Shown here: positions 43,130 to 53,361 of the stretch, one piece after another
Layout: every line of letters begins with the position of its first letter
Numbering within the stretch: the first letter of the stretch is position 1
Source: Marinilabiliaceae bacterium
Lineage (GTDB): Bacteria; Bacteroidota; Bacteroidia; Bacteroidales; Marinilabiliaceae
DNA: 64,000 bases
Assembly (NCBI GenBank): GCA_016342595.1
Contig: JAEINY010000001.1
Location: 1-64,000, forward strand
Reading direction: 5' to 3'
Notes under the pieces: model-generated
The model's input: the letters and a program-made list of their open reading frames with translations, nothing else
Database searches by the model: none
What the model was told of the DNA's origin: nothing
Made by a program: the position numbers and the translations under genes

Positions 43130-44311
43130 GTGAGTTCAGATTCGAGATACAACCTACGTGGCGTTTCTGCATCGAAAGAAGATGTACACAACGCTATCAA
43201 AAACATTGATAAAGGAGTTTTTCCAAAGGCTTTTTGTAAAATTGTTCCCGATATTTTGGGCGGTGATCCGGAGTATTGCAACATCATGCATGCCGATGGA
43301 GCCGGTACCAAATCGTCATTGGCTTATCTGTATTGGAAAGAGACCGGTGATATTTCGGTGTGGAAAGGCATAGCTCAAGATGCTATTATCATGAATGTGG
43401 ATGACCTGTTGTGTGTGGGAGCGACTGAGAATATTTTGGTTTCATCCACCATCGGACGTAACAAGAATTTGGTGCCCGGCGAAGTGATTGCTGCCATTAT
43501 CAGTGGTACCGATGAGTTGCTGGCCGAATTGCGGGAGATGGGTATTAGTATTTTTCCGACGGGTGGTGAAACAGCCGATGTGGGTGATTTGGTGAAAACC
43601 ATCATTGTAGATAGTACCGTGACCTGTCGCATGAAACGCAGTGAAGTGATCTCTAATGATAATATTCGTCCGGGCGATGTGATTGTGGGATTGTCTTCAT
43701 CCGGACAAGCCACCTACGAAAAAGAGTACAATGGTGGCATGGGAAGTAATGGATTAACATCTGCCCGCCACGATGTGTTCCACAAATATCTGGCTGAAAA
43801 ATACCCGGAGAGTTTCGACGGACAAGTGCCGGAAGATCTGGTTTATTCAGGCAACTACAAATTGACCGATGCAGTGGAAGGATCACCTTTGGATGCCGGT
43901 AAATTAGTTTTGTCACCAACGCGTACTTATGCACCCGTTGTGAAAAAGATCTTAGACGAAATGCGGGCTGATATTCACGGAATGGTGCATTGCTCAGGGG
44001 GTGCCCAAACCAAGGTGATGCATTTTGTAGACAATGTGCACGTGATCAAAGATAACTTGTTTGAAGTGCCGCCGTTGTTTAAAACCATTCACCAAGAGTC
44101 GGGTACCGACTGGAAAGAAATGTATAAGGTGTTCAATATGGGCCACCGTTACGAAGTATATTTGAGTTCCGAAAAAGCAGAACGCATCATCGAGATCTCA
44201 AAATCATTTAATATCGATGCCAAAATAGTTGGTCGCGTGGAAGCCCCGGTGACTATCGGGGAAGGTACAAAACTGACCATCAAGAGTGAGTTTGGCACGT
44301 TTGAGTATTAA
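43130..44311 (+). CDS. purM: Phosphoribosylformylglycinamidine cyclo-ligase (AIR synthetase)
   Basis: 393 aa, GTG start at 43130. Closes the imidazole ring of purine precursor FGAM with ATP, fifth step of purine synthesis. Marks: MHADGAGTKSSLAYLYW (ATP/Mg site), IAQDAIIMNVDDLLCVGA, FPTGGETADVGDLV, GDVIVGLSSSGQATYEKEY. The long form (about 390 aa) is typical of Bacteroidota. First of a conserved set with prfA and pyrF. Confidence 0.94.
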   Translation: MSSDSRYNLRGVSASKEDVHNAIKNIDKGVFPKAFCKIVPDILGGDPEYCNIMHADGAGTKSSLAYLYWKETGDISVWKGIAQDAIIMNVDDLLCVGATENILVSSTIGRNKNLVPGEVIAAIISGTDELLAELREMGISIFPTGGETADVGDLVKTIIVDSTVTCRMKRSEVISNDNIRPGDVIVGLSSSGQATYEKEYNGGMGSNGLTSARHDVFHKYLAEKYPESFDGQVPEDLVYSGNYKLTDAVEGSPLDAGKLVLSPTRTYAPVVKKILDEMRADIHGMVHCSGGAQTKVMHFVDNVHVIKDNLFEVPPLFKTIHQESGTDWKEMYKVFNMGHRYEVYLSSEKAERIIEISKSFNIDAKIVGRVEAPVTIGEGTKLTIKSEFGTFEY

Positions 44312-44361
44312 TAAGACTATTATTTAGTTAGTATCTAACGGTCTATTATCTGTATAATCAT

Positions 44362-45450
44362 ATGTCACAGGAAAACTCATTGCTTGAAAAACTCGAAGGT
44401 ATTCGCCTTCGTTTTGAGGAGGTGTCGGAGCAAATCACAAATCCGGAAGTGATTACCGATACTAAAAAGTACATCAAGCTCAATAAAGAATATAAAGAGT
44501 TGGAGCGCGTGGTAGAAGCACGTTTGCGTTTCAAAAACACCTTGGATAACATTACTTCGGCCAAGCAGATTCTCAAAGAAGAGAGCGATCCTGAAATGAA
44601 GGAGATGGCCAAAGAGGAGCTGGATGAGCTGGAAGGGCAATTGCCGGAGCTGGAAGAAGAAATAAAATTATTATTGATTCCGGCCGATCCGCAGGATACA
44701 AAAAATGCAGTGGTGGAAATTCGTGCCGGAGCTGGTGGGGACGAGGCCAGTATTTTTGCGGGTGATTTATTTCGTTTGTATACAAAATTCGCCGAGTCCA
44801 AAGGATGGAAAGTGGAAGTGACCAATTCCAATGAAGGAACTTCCGGAGGATTCAAAGAAGTGGTGATGAACATCACCGGTAATCGGGTGTATGGCGTGAT
44901 GAAATACGAATCGGGAGTGCACCGCGTACAACGTGTGCCGCAAACCGAAACGCAAGGCCGGGTACATACATCAGCTGCTACTGTGGCTGTGTTGCCCGAG
45001 GCTGAGGAGTTCGATATTGACTTGCGTACAGAAGATATTCGTAAGGATACCTATTGTTCGTCTGGTCCGGGTGGACAGAGTGTGAATACGACCTATTCAG
45101 CGATTCGTTTAACACACATTCCATCGGGTATTGTCGTGACGTGTCAGGATCAGAAATCTCAGTTGAAAAACCTGGATAAAGCAATGGTTGAGTTGCGTAC
45201 CCGTTTGTATAACTTGGAGTATCAGAAATATCTGGATGAAATTTCGTCAAAGCGTAAAACCATGGTATCATCAGGTGATCGTTCGGCGAAGATCCGTACC
45301 TACAACTATCCTCAGGGTCGTGTGACTGATCACCGCATTAATTTTACCTTGTATAATTTGCCAGCTGTATTAGATGGCGATATTCAGGCCATCATTGATA
45401 AATTGGTGATTGAGGAGAATGCCGAGCGTTTGAAAGCAAGTGATTTGTAA
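44362..45450 (+). CDS. prfA: Peptide chain release factor 1
   Basis: 362 aa. Reads UAA and UAG and releases the finished peptide. The GGQ motif is in [18 protein letters not shown]; the region [20 protein letters not shown] and the C-terminal [20 protein letters not shown] are typical. Coiled-coil N-terminal domain. 50 bp after purM. Confidence 0.97.
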   Translation: MSQENSLLEKLEGIRLRFEEVSEQITNPEVITDTKKYIKLNKEYKELERVVEARLRFKNTLDNITSAKQILKEESDPEMKEMAKEELDELEGQLPELEEEIKLLLIPADPQDTKNAVVEIRAGAGGDEASIFAGDLFRLYTKFAESKGWKVEVTNSNEGTSGGFKEVVMNITGNRVYGVMKYESGVHRVQRVPQTETQGRVHTSAATVAVLPEAEEFDIDLRTEDIRKDTYCSSGPGGQSVNTTYSAIRLTHIPSGIVVTCQDQKSQLKNLDKAMVELRTRLYNLEYQKYLDEISSKRKTMVSSGDRSAKIRTYNYPQGRVTDHRINFTLYNLPAVLDGDIQAIIDKLVIEENAERLKASDL

Positions 45451-45510
45451 ATGCTCAATGGACCTGTGGCTCTGAAAAGAGCAGAATAAAATAAATCATC
45501 AACCAGCTAG

Positions 45511-45559
45511 CTAACAGCTAACAGCTAACAGCTAACAGCTAACAGCTAGCAGCTAACAA
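45511..45559. repeat. Seven 7-bp tandem units CTAACAG
   Basis: Units at 45511, 45518, 45525, 45532, 45539 (all CTAACAG), 45546 (CTAGCAG) and 45553 (CTAACAA). It ends 7 bp before the pyrF start codon, so it makes up most of the leader of pyrF between prfA and pyrF. Confidence 0.9.
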
Positions 45560-45566
45560 CTAAGAT

Positions 45567-46394
45567 ATGACATCGCAGCAACTGTTTGAAAATATTCAAA
45601 AGAAAAAGAGTTTTTTGTGTGTCGGTTTGGATACGGACATCAATAAAATTCCGCGTTACCTGTTGGATACTACCGATCCTATTTTTGCCTTTAATAAGCA
45701 AATCATTGATGCTACGCATGATGTGACGGTGGCATATAAACCCAACCTGGCGTTTTATGAAAGCCTGGGCGTGAATGGCTGGAACTCATTGGAGAAAACA
45801 GTAAACTACTTGAAGTACAACTATCCTGATATTTTCATTATTGCCGATGCCAAGCGTGGCGATATTGGGAATACATCGGCTATGTATGCCAAGGCCTTTT
45901 TTGATCACATGGAATTTGATTCGGTGACAGTAGCGCCTTATATGGGTGAAGATTCTGTGAAACCATTCCTGACTTATGTGGATAAATGGGTTATTTTATT
46001 GGCGTTGACATCTAATAAAGGAGCGGCCGATTTTCAGTACATGAATGAGAATGATGAGCGTTTGTTTGAACGTGTGATCAAAAAAAGTGCGGAGTGGGGA
46101 ACGGAAGAGAATTTGATGTATGTGGTAGGGGCTACCAAGGCTGAAATGTTGGCTGATATCCGTAAAATTATTCCAAATCACTTTTTATTAGTACCAGGTG
46201 TGGGTGCTCAGGGTGGTAGTCTGGAAGAAGTATCTAAAAATGGTATGAATGATAAATGCGGTTTGTTGGTGAATTCCAGTCGTGGTATTATTTATGCCGG
46301 TGATGGTGAGGATTTTGCTGATAAAGCGCGCGAAGCAGCCATTGAGGTGCAAAAACAAATGGAAGAGCAATTAAAAGTTAAAGGATTGATCTAG
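45567..46394 (+). CDS. pyrF: Orotidine 5'-phosphate decarboxylase
   Basis: 275 aa, long group of the family. Makes UMP by decarboxylating OMP. Marks: [14 protein letters not shown] at the start, [12 protein letters not shown], and the catalytic Asp-Ala-Lys-Arg-Gly-Asp of [14 protein letters not shown]; phosphate loop near [13 protein letters not shown]. The ribosome-binding region is made of CTAACAG repeats, so repeat number could affect translation. Confidence 0.96.
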   Translation: MTSQQLFENIQKKKSFLCVGLDTDINKIPRYLLDTTDPIFAFNKQIIDATHDVTVAYKPNLAFYESLGVNGWNSLEKTVNYLKYNYPDIFIIADAKRGDIGNTSAMYAKAFFDHMEFDSVTVAPYMGEDSVKPFLTYVDKWVILLALTSNKGAADFQYMNENDERLFERVIKKSAEWGTEENLMYVVGATKAEMLADIRKIIPNHFLLVPGVGAQGGSLEEVSKNGMNDKCGLLVNSSRGIIYAGDGEDFADKAREAAIEVQKQMEEQLKVKGLI

Positions 46395-46411
46395 GATCAA
46401 CCATCTATACT

Positions 46412-46452
46412 TCAGCGGGTGAATAACCACAATTTTGCTATTCACCCGCTGA
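46412..46452. repeat. Palindrome of the TTCAnnGGGTGACTAA family
   Basis: Arms 46412-46425 (TCAGCGGGTGAATA) and 46439-46452 are perfectly complementary; loop 13 nt. A lone half, TAGTCATCCGATGAATA, follows at 46479-46495. It lies after pyrF. Confidence 0.85.
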
Positions 46453-46501
46453 TTAAATTGACTAATCGAGATAGTAATAGTCATCCGATGAATAAATGAT
46501 T

Positions 46502-46528
46502 AAGGCCGGCATCACTGTCGGTCTTTTT
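46502..46528 (+). terminator. Terminator of the purM-prfA-pyrF unit
   Basis: AAGGCCG, loop, CGGTCTT with a T run (46523-46530). Confidence 0.75.
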
Positions 46529-46580
46529 TTGTGCTTGTCAAATAAATGCAGTAAATTATCTAAGGTCTAAAAATGCTAAT

Positions 46581-47852
46581 ATGACTGAAGATTTACTGCA
46601 CTATTTGTGGCAAAATAAATTGTATCGTCCGGGTCAATTCTATACCCAGGATCAGGATGTCCTGGAGATTATTCATCCGGGAACCATCAATACTGATGCA
46701 GGTCCCGATTTTTTCAATGCCAAGATAAAAATTGGAGATACGCTCTGGGCAGGTAATGTGGAACTGCATTTGCGGGAGGATGATTGGTTTCATCACAAAC
46801 ACCATTTGGATTCGGCCTATGATAATGTAATTCTTCACGTGGTGGATAAACCTACCGGCGAGACGGTGACATCCGCCGGTCGTAAAGTGCCTGTGTGGCG
46901 CCTCCAGTATGCCGACCAGCTTTTTACCCGGTATCAGTCTCTCTATTTTAATGATCAGTGGGTCGCTTGCCAGGATGAGGTGACTCAGATTGATGAATTT
47001 GCCATTGACCGTTGGCTCGATCGCTTACTTATTGAGAAACTGGAGGCGAAAAGTCGTCAAATAGAAAACTGGTTGTTAATGTCGGGGAATGATTGGGATC
47101 AGGTCTTTTTCATTATGTTGGCCCGTAGTTTTGGCTTTGGTGTGAATGGTCAACCTTTTGAAATGCTGGCCCGGCAAACACCCCTTAAAATATTATTGAA
47201 GCACAGTGATCATTTGTTCCAGTTGGAAGCTCTGTTGTTGGGTCAAAGTGGTTTTTTGTCAAGTTTTAAACATACCGACGAATACACTGCAAAGTTGTTG
47301 AAGGAATATTGGTTTTTGGCGCATAAGTATAAATTATCGCCCATTGAAAATCATTTGTGGAAGTTTTTACGATTAAGACCGTCCAATTTTCCCACCATTC
47401 GCCTGGTGCAGATGGCAGCGCTCATTCATCAATCACGTGGTTTATTTGATCGACTTCATGCAAATCTGGAACTTAATAAAATGTCAGCCTTATTGGAGGT
47501 GGCTCCCTCCGATTATTGGAGCCGTCACTACCGACCGGGTTGTTCGAGCAAAGCAAATAAAATAAAAAAGCTAGGAAAATACTCTCGTCAACTCATCATT
47601 TCCAATACCATTATACCTTATTTATTTGTATTTTATACTAAGCGAAATGATGAAAAGGGTAAAGAGCAAGTGTTGGATATGTTGTATGATTTACAACCTG
47701 AAAAAAATAAAATTACTGAAAATTGGCGTAAAATTGGTCTTAATGTAGATAATGAAGCCAGGGCTCAGTCATTGATTTTTCTTAAATATAACTATTGTAA
47801 TCATAAAAAGTGCTTAAATTGCCACATCGGACATAAAGTACTTAGCAGATAG
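46581..47852 (+). CDS. DUF2851 family protein
   Basis: 423 aa. Matches the Bacteroidota family DUF2851: LYRPGQFYTQDQDVLEIIHPG, NTDAGPDFFNAKIKIGDTLWAGNVELHL, HHLDSAYDNVILHVV, and CNHKKCLNCHIG near the end. The C-terminal Cys cluster (CNHKKCLNCHIG) could bind a metal. No function is established. Its stop overlaps the start of the K+ channel gene (TAGTG), so they are translated together. Confidence 0.9.
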   Translation: MTEDLLHYLWQNKLYRPGQFYTQDQDVLEIIHPGTINTDAGPDFFNAKIKIGDTLWAGNVELHLREDDWFHHKHHLDSAYDNVILHVVDKPTGETVTSAGRKVPVWRLQYADQLFTRYQSLYFNDQWVACQDEVTQIDEFAIDRWLDRLLIEKLEAKSRQIENWLLMSGNDWDQVFFIMLARSFGFGVNGQPFEMLARQTPLKILLKHSDHLFQLEALLLGQSGFLSSFKHTDEYTAKLLKEYWFLAHKYKLSPIENHLWKFLRLRPSNFPTIRLVQMAALIHQSRGLFDRLHANLELNKMSALLEVAPSDYWSRHYRPGCSSKANKIKKLGKYSRQLIISNTIIPYLFVFYTKRNDEKGKEQVLDMLYDLQPEKNKITENWRKIGLNVDNEARAQSLIFLKYNYCNHKKCLNCHIGHKVLSR

Positions 47853-48913
47853 TGAAAAATCAATCTTTATACCATGAAACAATACGGGCACTTGTTGTCG
47901 CGGTAGGGCTTCTTTTCTTAACCATTACCATTGGTTCAACTGGTTTTATGGTGTTTGAAGATTACCGGCTCCTTGATGCTGTTTACATGACGGTTATTAC
48001 CATGGCGACAGTTGGTTTTAGTGAAGTGGTGCCTTTATCTGATGTTGGTAAGCTTTTTACCATTTTTCTTATTATTTTTAGCTTAGGAATTTTCGGTTAT
48101 GTTATTACTCAGGTGACTCGGATTGTTTTCGAGGGGGTGTTGCATCAATCGTATAAAGAGTATCAGGTGAGAAAGAAAATCGTAAAACTTGAGGATCATG
48201 TGATTGTTTGTGGCTATGGACGAAATGGCTATCAGGCTTGTGTAGAGCTGGCGGAGCATGGAGAGAAATTCGTTATTGTTGAAAAGCGGGATAATGTGGT
48301 AGCACGTATCCTGGAAGAGCCTGTGTTGCTATATGTGCAAGGCGATGCCAGTTCTGAGGAGGTGTTGGAAGTAGCGCAAATCAGAAAAGCTAGAGCATTG
48401 ATTACAGCTTTGCCAAACGATGCGGATAATATGTATGTAGTATTAACGGCGCGCGAAATGAATCCAACCATTAAAATAATCAGCCGGGCCAGTGATTTTC
48501 GGTCTGATTCTAAATTGCGTCGTGCAGGTGCCACTAATGTAATTATGCCCGATCGTATTGGAGGTCAGCGTATGGCTAAATTGGTGACACAGCCTGATGT
48601 GGTTGAGTTTGTAGAGTATATTTTATTACAACGTTCACGTGATGTGCAATTGTTGGAGGTGAGCTGTTCAAATTTGGCCGTATGTAACTATAAGAAAACC
48701 ATTCGGGAATTAAAACTTCGGGAAAAATCAGGAGCTAATCTTGTTGGAATTAAAACTGCTGAAGGGGCTTATATTTTTAATCCCTCTCCGGATATTGAGA
48801 TTACTCCTGCCGATAAACTATTTGTGTTGGGAACGCCAGGTCAAATAGCAAAGTTTCAGCAATTACTATATGCTCCCGAAGAGTCCGTCGGAAATGAAAA
48901 TAGAGTGAGGTAG
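47852..48913 (+). CDS. Potassium channel with TrkA-N (RCK) regulatory domain
   Basis: 353 aa, GTG start overlapping the previous stop by one base. Two membrane helices (about 11-33 and 66-89) with a pore segment MATVGFSEVVPLSD; the selectivity filter is T53-V-G-F-S57 instead of TVGYG. Then an NAD-binding RCK domain (HVIVCGYGRNGYQACVELAE at about 116-135) and a TrkA-C domain near the C terminus (PADKLFVLGTPGQIAKFQQL). Four subunits should form the pore. Confidence 0.9.
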   Translation: MKNQSLYHETIRALVVAVGLLFLTITIGSTGFMVFEDYRLLDAVYMTVITMATVGFSEVVPLSDVGKLFTIFLIIFSLGIFGYVITQVTRIVFEGVLHQSYKEYQVRKKIVKLEDHVIVCGYGRNGYQACVELAEHGEKFVIVEKRDNVVARILEEPVLLYVQGDASSEEVLEVAQIRKARALITALPNDADNMYVVLTAREMNPTIKIISRASDFRSDSKLRRAGATNVIMPDRIGGQRMAKLVTQPDVVEFVEYILLQRSRDVQLLEVSCSNLAVCNYKKTIRELKLREKSGANLVGIKTAEGAYIFNPSPDIEITPADKLFVLGTPGQIAKFQQLLYAPEESVGNENRVR

Positions 48914-48974
48914 AATTTTGGTTCGCTTTTTGTATTACATGTTTTTGCTTTTTATTAACCCAAATTATATAATT

Positions 48975-49565
48975 ATGAACGCAAGAAAATTAGTTGGTAT
49001 AAGTGTATTGCTGTTAGTAGCTCTTGTTGGTTTAGATAGTTGTAAATCGAAAGAAAAAACAGTTAGCAACAAAAACGAAGTTGGTAAAATTTTAGAATCC
49101 CTTCCTTGTGAAGATGCCGGTCGTTCGGATAAAAAATTCTTCCGTTCCAGTGCCATGGCTACTTCATCTGACTTAAGCCTTGCTAAGGAAAAGGCTTTGT
49201 TGAATGCAAAGCAAAGAATTGTTACTCTGATCAACTCAAACACAAAAACAGTGACCGACCGTTATGTGAATGAGCGTGAATTTGGTGATGCATCCGAGTT
49301 TGAAGCGAAATTTGAAAACTTAACACGTGAAGTGGCTGATGAAACCATTTCAAATTTAGTGGTTACCTGTGAAAAAGCCAGCGTTTTGGATAATGGTAAA
49401 TATCGTGGTTTCGTCGCTGTAGAGGTAAGCAAGGAGGACATTATGAATGGAATTAATAACCGTTTATCCAATGATGCTAAATTGCAAGTGGATTACGACA
49501 AGAAGAAATTTGAGGATATCTTCAATCAGGAAATGGAGAAGATGGCGGAAGAACGAGGGAACTAA
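48975..49565 (+). CDS. LPP20-like lipoprotein
   Basis: 196 aa from ATG 48975, which gives a clean lipoprotein signal (LLLVALVGLDSC). The body shows the LPP20-type pattern: FFRSSAMATSSDLSLAKEKALLNAK, later GFVAVEVSKEDI. Such lipoproteins are of unknown role in the envelope. 61 bp after the channel gene; it may be in the same unit. Confidence 0.75.
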   Translation: MNARKLVGISVLLLVALVGLDSCKSKEKTVSNKNEVGKILESLPCEDAGRSDKKFFRSSAMATSSDLSLAKEKALLNAKQRIVTLINSNTKTVTDRYVNEREFGDASEFEAKFENLTREVADETISNLVVTCEKASVLDNGKYRGFVAVEVSKEDIMNGINNRLSNDAKLQVDYDKKKFEDIFNQEMEKMAEERGN

Positions 49566-49582
49566 AAATTCCTGATCTTGTG

Positions 49583-49612
49583 TTGTTTTCAATATATAAT
49601 TGATTAACTTTG
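49583..49612 (+). promoter_or_regulatory. Promoter of rpsO
   Basis: TTG (49583-49585), 19-bp spacer, TAACTTTG (49605-49612). Start codon 29 bp downstream. Textbook Bacteroidota spacing. Confidence 0.8.
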
Positions 49613-49641
49613 CGCCGCAAAATACATTTAATTATACCGTT

Positions 49642-49911
49642 ATGTACTTAACACAAGAAAAAAAGCAAGAAATCTTCGAGAAGTACGGAAAGTCGAATAC
49701 TGATACTGGTTCTCCAGAAAGCCAGATTGCATTATTTACCCACCGTATCTCGCATTTGACTGAACATTTGAAGTCAAATCGTAAAGATTATAGCACAGAG
49801 CATGCTTTGGTAAAAATGGTAGGTAAACGTCGTAGTTTACTCGATTATTTAAAGAAAAACGAGATCGAAAGATATCGTAAGATTATTGTTGAATTGGGTA
49901 TCCGTAAGTAA
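49642..49911 (+). CDS. rpsO: 30S ribosomal protein S15
   Basis: 89 aa from ATG 49642 (MYLTQEKKQEIFEKYGKSNT), the standard length; a longer in-frame start at 49600 overlaps the promoter and is not used. S15 binds 16S rRNA in the platform: GSPESQIALFTHRISHLTEHL, VGKRRSLLDYLKKN. Followed by a strong terminator and pnp, a common order (rpsO-pnp). Confidence 0.97.
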   Translation: MYLTQEKKQEIFEKYGKSNTDTGSPESQIALFTHRISHLTEHLKSNRKDYSTEHALVKMVGKRRSLLDYLKKNEIERYRKIIVELGIRK

Positions 49912-49931
49912 GCAATAATCCAAAAGTACAG

Positions 49932-49968
49932 AAAGGCAATTCTCAGTAGAGAATTGCCTTTTTTTATA
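49932..49968 (+). terminator. Terminator of rpsO
   Basis: Stem AAAGGCAATTCTC / GAGAATTGCCTTT, 4-nt loop AGTA, T run. 20 bp after the stop. Confidence 0.93.
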
Positions 49969-50013
49969 TAAAAAAAGGAAAATTATTAGTTGCAGAAACT
50001 AAAAAAAAACTGA

Positions 50014-50048
50014 TTTGTCATTTTATCTGAGGATATTGCATATCTTTG
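50014..50048 (+). promoter_or_regulatory. Promoter of pnp
   Basis: TTTG (50014-50017), 23-bp spacer, TATCTTTG (50041-50048). Start codon 29 bp downstream. Confidence 0.65.
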
Positions 50049-50077
50049 GATGTTATATAAGTTATAAGAAAATTGTC

Positions 50078-52228
50078 ATGATTAAACCATTTGAGAAGAT
50101 TATAGATTTAGGTGATGGCAGATCCATTACCATAGAAACGGGTAAATTGGCAAAACAGGCCGACGGTTCTGTGGTAGTAAAGATGGGAGGGACCTATCTT
50201 TTAGCCGCTGTAGTATCTGCCAAAGATGCCAAACCCGATGTTGATTTCATGCCGTTGTCAGTTGATTACAAAGAGAAGTTTGCTTCTGTTGGTCGTTTCC
50301 CTGGTGGGTTTCAAAAGCGTGAGGCGCGTCCTTCTGATTATGAAATATTGGTTTGCCGTTTGGTAGACCGTGCGTTGCGTCCTCTATTCCCAGAGGATTA
50401 CCACGCTGATACTTTTGTTAATATAAGCCTGATCTCTGCGGATAAAGAAATTTTACCTGATGCATTGGCTGGTTTAGCTGCTTCTGCCGCTTTAGTATTA
50501 TCAGATATTCCTTTTAATGGTCCTATTTCTGAAGTACGTGTTGCACGTATTGATGGTAAGTTGATTGTAAACCCAACAGCATCTCAATTAGAGACAGCTG
50601 ATATGGATATCATTGTTGCCGCTACCCTTGAGAACATCATGATGGTAGAAGGTGAAATGGAAGAGGTATCCGAAGCTGAATTGCTGGAAGCCATGAAAGT
50701 GGCTCACGACGCTATTAAAGTACAGTGTCAGGCCCAAATCGAAATGATGGAAGCCCTAGGTAAAACTGTGAAGCGTGAATACTGTCACGAAGAAAACGAT
50801 GATGAGTTACGTGAGCATGTTATGAAAGCTACCTATGATAAAGTTTATAAAGTAGCAGCTTCTGCCAATCCAAATAAACATGAACGTATTGATGGGTTCG
50901 AAGCAGTTCGTACCGAGTACATCCAGGAAAACTATCCACAAGATGTTGAGGAGCCTGCTACCATTCCATTGACCTTGATTAAAAAATATTATCACGATGT
51001 AGAGAAAGAAGCTGTACGCCGTGTGGTATTGGATGAAGCGGTTCGTTTAGATGGTCGTAAGACTGACGAGATTCGTCCGATCTGGAGTGAAGTAGATTAC
51101 TTGCCGGGACCTCATGGTTCAGCTGTATTTACACGTGGCGAAACACAATCGCTAACGACTGTTACCTTAGGTACCAAAATGGACGAGAAGATTGTGGATG
51201 ATGTGATGCGTAAAGGTTACGATCGTTTCCTATTGCATTACAACTTCCCACCATTCTCTACCGGTGATGCCAGAATGTCTCGTGGCGTTGGCCGTCGTGA
51301 AATCGGGCATGGTAACCTGGCACTTCGCGCTTTAAAAGGTATGATGCCAAAGGAATTTCCATATGTAGTGCGTATTGTTTCTGATATATTAGAGTCCAAT
51401 GGTTCGTCTTCAATGGCGACTGTATGTGCTGGAACATTAGCGCTGATGGATGCTGGTGTGCCTCTTAAGAAACCAGTTTCTGGTATTGCTATGGGACTGA
51501 TTACAGATGAAAAATCTGATAAATTTGCTGTATTGTCTGATATCTTGGGTGATGAAGATCACTTGGGTGATATGGATTTTAAAGTGACGGGTACTGAGGA
51601 TGGTATTACAGCTGTTCAAATGGATATCAAAGTTGACGGATTATCCTACGAAGTATTGGATAAAGCGTTAAATCAGGCACGTGAAGGTCGTTTGCATATT
51701 CTTGGTAAAATTATAGAGACCATGCCTGCGCCACGTGAAGATTACAAACCACATGCTCCACGTATTGTATCTATCAAGATACCTAAGGACATGATTGGTG
51801 CGGTAATCGGACCTGGTGGAAAGATTATCCAGGAAATTCAAGCCACTACAGGTGCTATCATTGTGATTGAGGAAGAAGGTAACTTTGGTAAAGTTGATAT
51901 CTCAGCTGATAACAAAGAAGCCATTGATAACGCGTTGGCCCGTGTTAATGCTATTACTGCTGTTCCTGAAGTAGGTACTGTGTATACTGGTAAAGTGAAA
52001 TCAATTGTGCCATTTGGTGCATTTGTTGAAATTTTACCTGGTAAAGATGGTTTATTACACATTTCAGAGATCGAATGGAAGCGTCTTGAAAAAGTTGAAG
52101 ATGCTTTGAAAGAAGGTCAGGAAGTGGAAGTGAAGTTGATTGAAGTTGATCAGCGTTCCGGTAAATTGAAGTTGTCGCGCAAGGTGTTGTTGCCAAGACC
52201 TGAGCGTAAGCCAAAAACACAAGAATAA
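50078..52228 (+). CDS. pnp: Polyribonucleotide nucleotidyltransferase
   Basis: 716 aa from ATG 50078, which gives the normal start [20 protein letters not shown]. Degrades RNA 3' to 5' with phosphate. Two RNase PH domains ([60 protein letters not shown]), then KH ([17 protein letters not shown], about 572-588) and S1 ([20 protein letters not shown], about 628-700). Confidence 0.97.
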   Translation: MIKPFEKIIDLGDGRSITIETGKLAKQADGSVVVKMGGTYLLAAVVSAKDAKPDVDFMPLSVDYKEKFASVGRFPGGFQKREARPSDYEILVCRLVDRALRPLFPEDYHADTFVNISLISADKEILPDALAGLAASAALVLSDIPFNGPISEVRVARIDGKLIVNPTASQLETADMDIIVAATLENIMMVEGEMEEVSEAELLEAMKVAHDAIKVQCQAQIEMMEALGKTVKREYCHEENDDELREHVMKATYDKVYKVAASANPNKHERIDGFEAVRTEYIQENYPQDVEEPATIPLTLIKKYYHDVEKEAVRRVVLDEAVRLDGRKTDEIRPIWSEVDYLPGPHGSAVFTRGETQSLTTVTLGTKMDEKIVDDVMRKGYDRFLLHYNFPPFSTGDARMSRGVGRREIGHGNLALRALKGMMPKEFPYVVRIVSDILESNGSSSMATVCAGTLALMDAGVPLKKPVSGIAMGLITDEKSDKFAVLSDILGDEDHLGDMDFKVTGTEDGITAVQMDIKVDGLSYEVLDKALNQAREGRLHILGKIIETMPAPREDYKPHAPRIVSIKIPKDMIGAVIGPGGKIIQEIQATTGAIIVIEEEGNFGKVDISADNKEAIDNALARVNAITAVPEVGTVYTGKVKSIVPFGAFVEILPGKDGLLHISEIEWKRLEKVEDALKEGQEVEVKLIEVDQRSGKLKLSRKVLLPRPERKPKTQE

Positions 52229-52251
52229 TATGTGTTAAATATATTCTGATG

Positions 52252-52284
52252 AAAAGGCCTTCGGTGACGAAGGCCTTTTTTGTA
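52252..52284 (+). terminator. Terminator of pnp
   Basis: Stem AAAAGGCCTTCG / CGAAGGCCTTTT, loop GTGA, T run. Confidence 0.93.
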
Positions 52285-52364
52285 GCCTGCATAAACTTTA
52301 TTACATTTCAATCATTATAAATAAGGTTGTGAATATGTTCTAATCCCTTAACAGTTGTAGATTA

Positions 52365-52844
52365 ATGGAAGCAAAAGAGGTCATTCAAATATTAAATGCT
52401 AAATTAGAGCAGGTTCCTAAAGCTGAGGTAAGGTCAATGGGGCTGGAAGTACTACCACGCTTGATTGATGTATTGCATCATCAAAAAGAAACTTGTCCCG
52501 ATTGTAGAATGTTACACGATGAAGGGGGCAGCCATATTGAAGATATCACAACTCTTTTTGGTCCGGATTTATCGGTGCAGAAGAAGTTTGAAAATTGGGT
52601 GAGTAAGACTCAATCTCATTTGAAGCATCAGCATGGGATGGTAGCCAAAGGCCGTACAGCTGCTGCCTATATATTTACCGGGATTGGTGTTGGCGTTGTA
52701 ATTGGGGCTTTAGTTATGTATTTGATGGAGAATGAGAATATTCTGGGAGGTGCCATCTTGGGGTGGGTTTGTGGAATGTTGATAGGATGGAGTATAGGTA
52801 AAATTAAAGAGAACAAGCTTCAGAAGAAGCATCATTTATATTAA
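52365..52844 (+). CDS. Membrane protein with Cys pair, unknown function
   Basis: 159 aa. An N-terminal helical, soluble part (1-100) with a CxxC (ETCPDCRML), then two membrane helices (about 101-120 and 127-146) rich in Gly, and a basic tail (KENKLQKKHHLY). No family recognised. It stands alone after the pnp terminator. Confidence 0.7.
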   Translation: MEAKEVIQILNAKLEQVPKAEVRSMGLEVLPRLIDVLHHQKETCPDCRMLHDEGGSHIEDITTLFGPDLSVQKKFENWVSKTQSHLKHQHGMVAKGRTAAAYIFTGIGVGVVIGALVMYLMENENILGGAILGWVCGMLIGWSIGKIKENKLQKKHHLY

Positions 52845-52911
52845 AACGATCTAAGTAGTATGTGAAGATAATCCATTCTTATCGTGTTTTTATAATGATA
52901 ATGAACGCTAA

Positions 52912-53163
52912 GCATTTGTTGAAGAGATTGCTAAAAGTGGACGGGACTATGAAAAAACGATTGATACTGATTATTTGCTAAGTATCCAATCGGGTTATTT
53001 TCAGTTTTTTAAAGAGTATCCGGAGTTGTATGTTTTATTGTTAGATGTAGATGACATGGATTATGTGAATGACGAAAAGGTGTACAATAAGCTCGTTGAT
53101 TTGATTTGTCACGATTACCCGAAAGGTATTTCATGTATCAACCTCAAGTCATTGTTAGAGTGA
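52912..53163 (+). pseudogene. C-terminal remnant of a deoxynucleoside kinase
   Basis: From 52912 the frame reads FVEEIAKSGRDYEKTIDTDY, LLSIQSGYFQFFKEYPELYV, LLLDVDDMDYVNDE, which resembles the C-terminal 80 or so residues of the deoxyadenosine/deoxyguanosine kinase family (GRDYE...YL..I...Y..F, then LDVDDMDYV). The frame has TAA at 52909-52911, no suitable start, and no P-loop upstream, so the N-terminal two thirds are missing. A start at TTG 52975 would give only 62 residues. I judge it a decayed fragment. Confidence 0.55.
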
Positions 53164-53303
53164 GAAAGGTGGTCTATTGTTTAAAAATTCAATAAGATTG
53201 TCTATATTTAAATAGCCTCTGGTATTTTCCTTTTTAAAATATCCGAGAATATCTATATTTGCAATAAATAGCGGTGCTGTATTTTATTTTTTAAAAACAT
53301 TAT

Positions 53304-53311
53304 TAAATTTG
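53304..53311 (+). promoter_or_regulatory. -7 element for the TPR lipoprotein gene
   Basis: TAAATTTG fits TAnnTTTG, 50 bp upstream of the ATG. No clear -33 TTG at standard distance. Confidence 0.45.
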
Positions 53312-53361
53312 TAGGGAACAACTGTGAATTTAGTTCAAAAACAAATAATTGGGTAAACATT

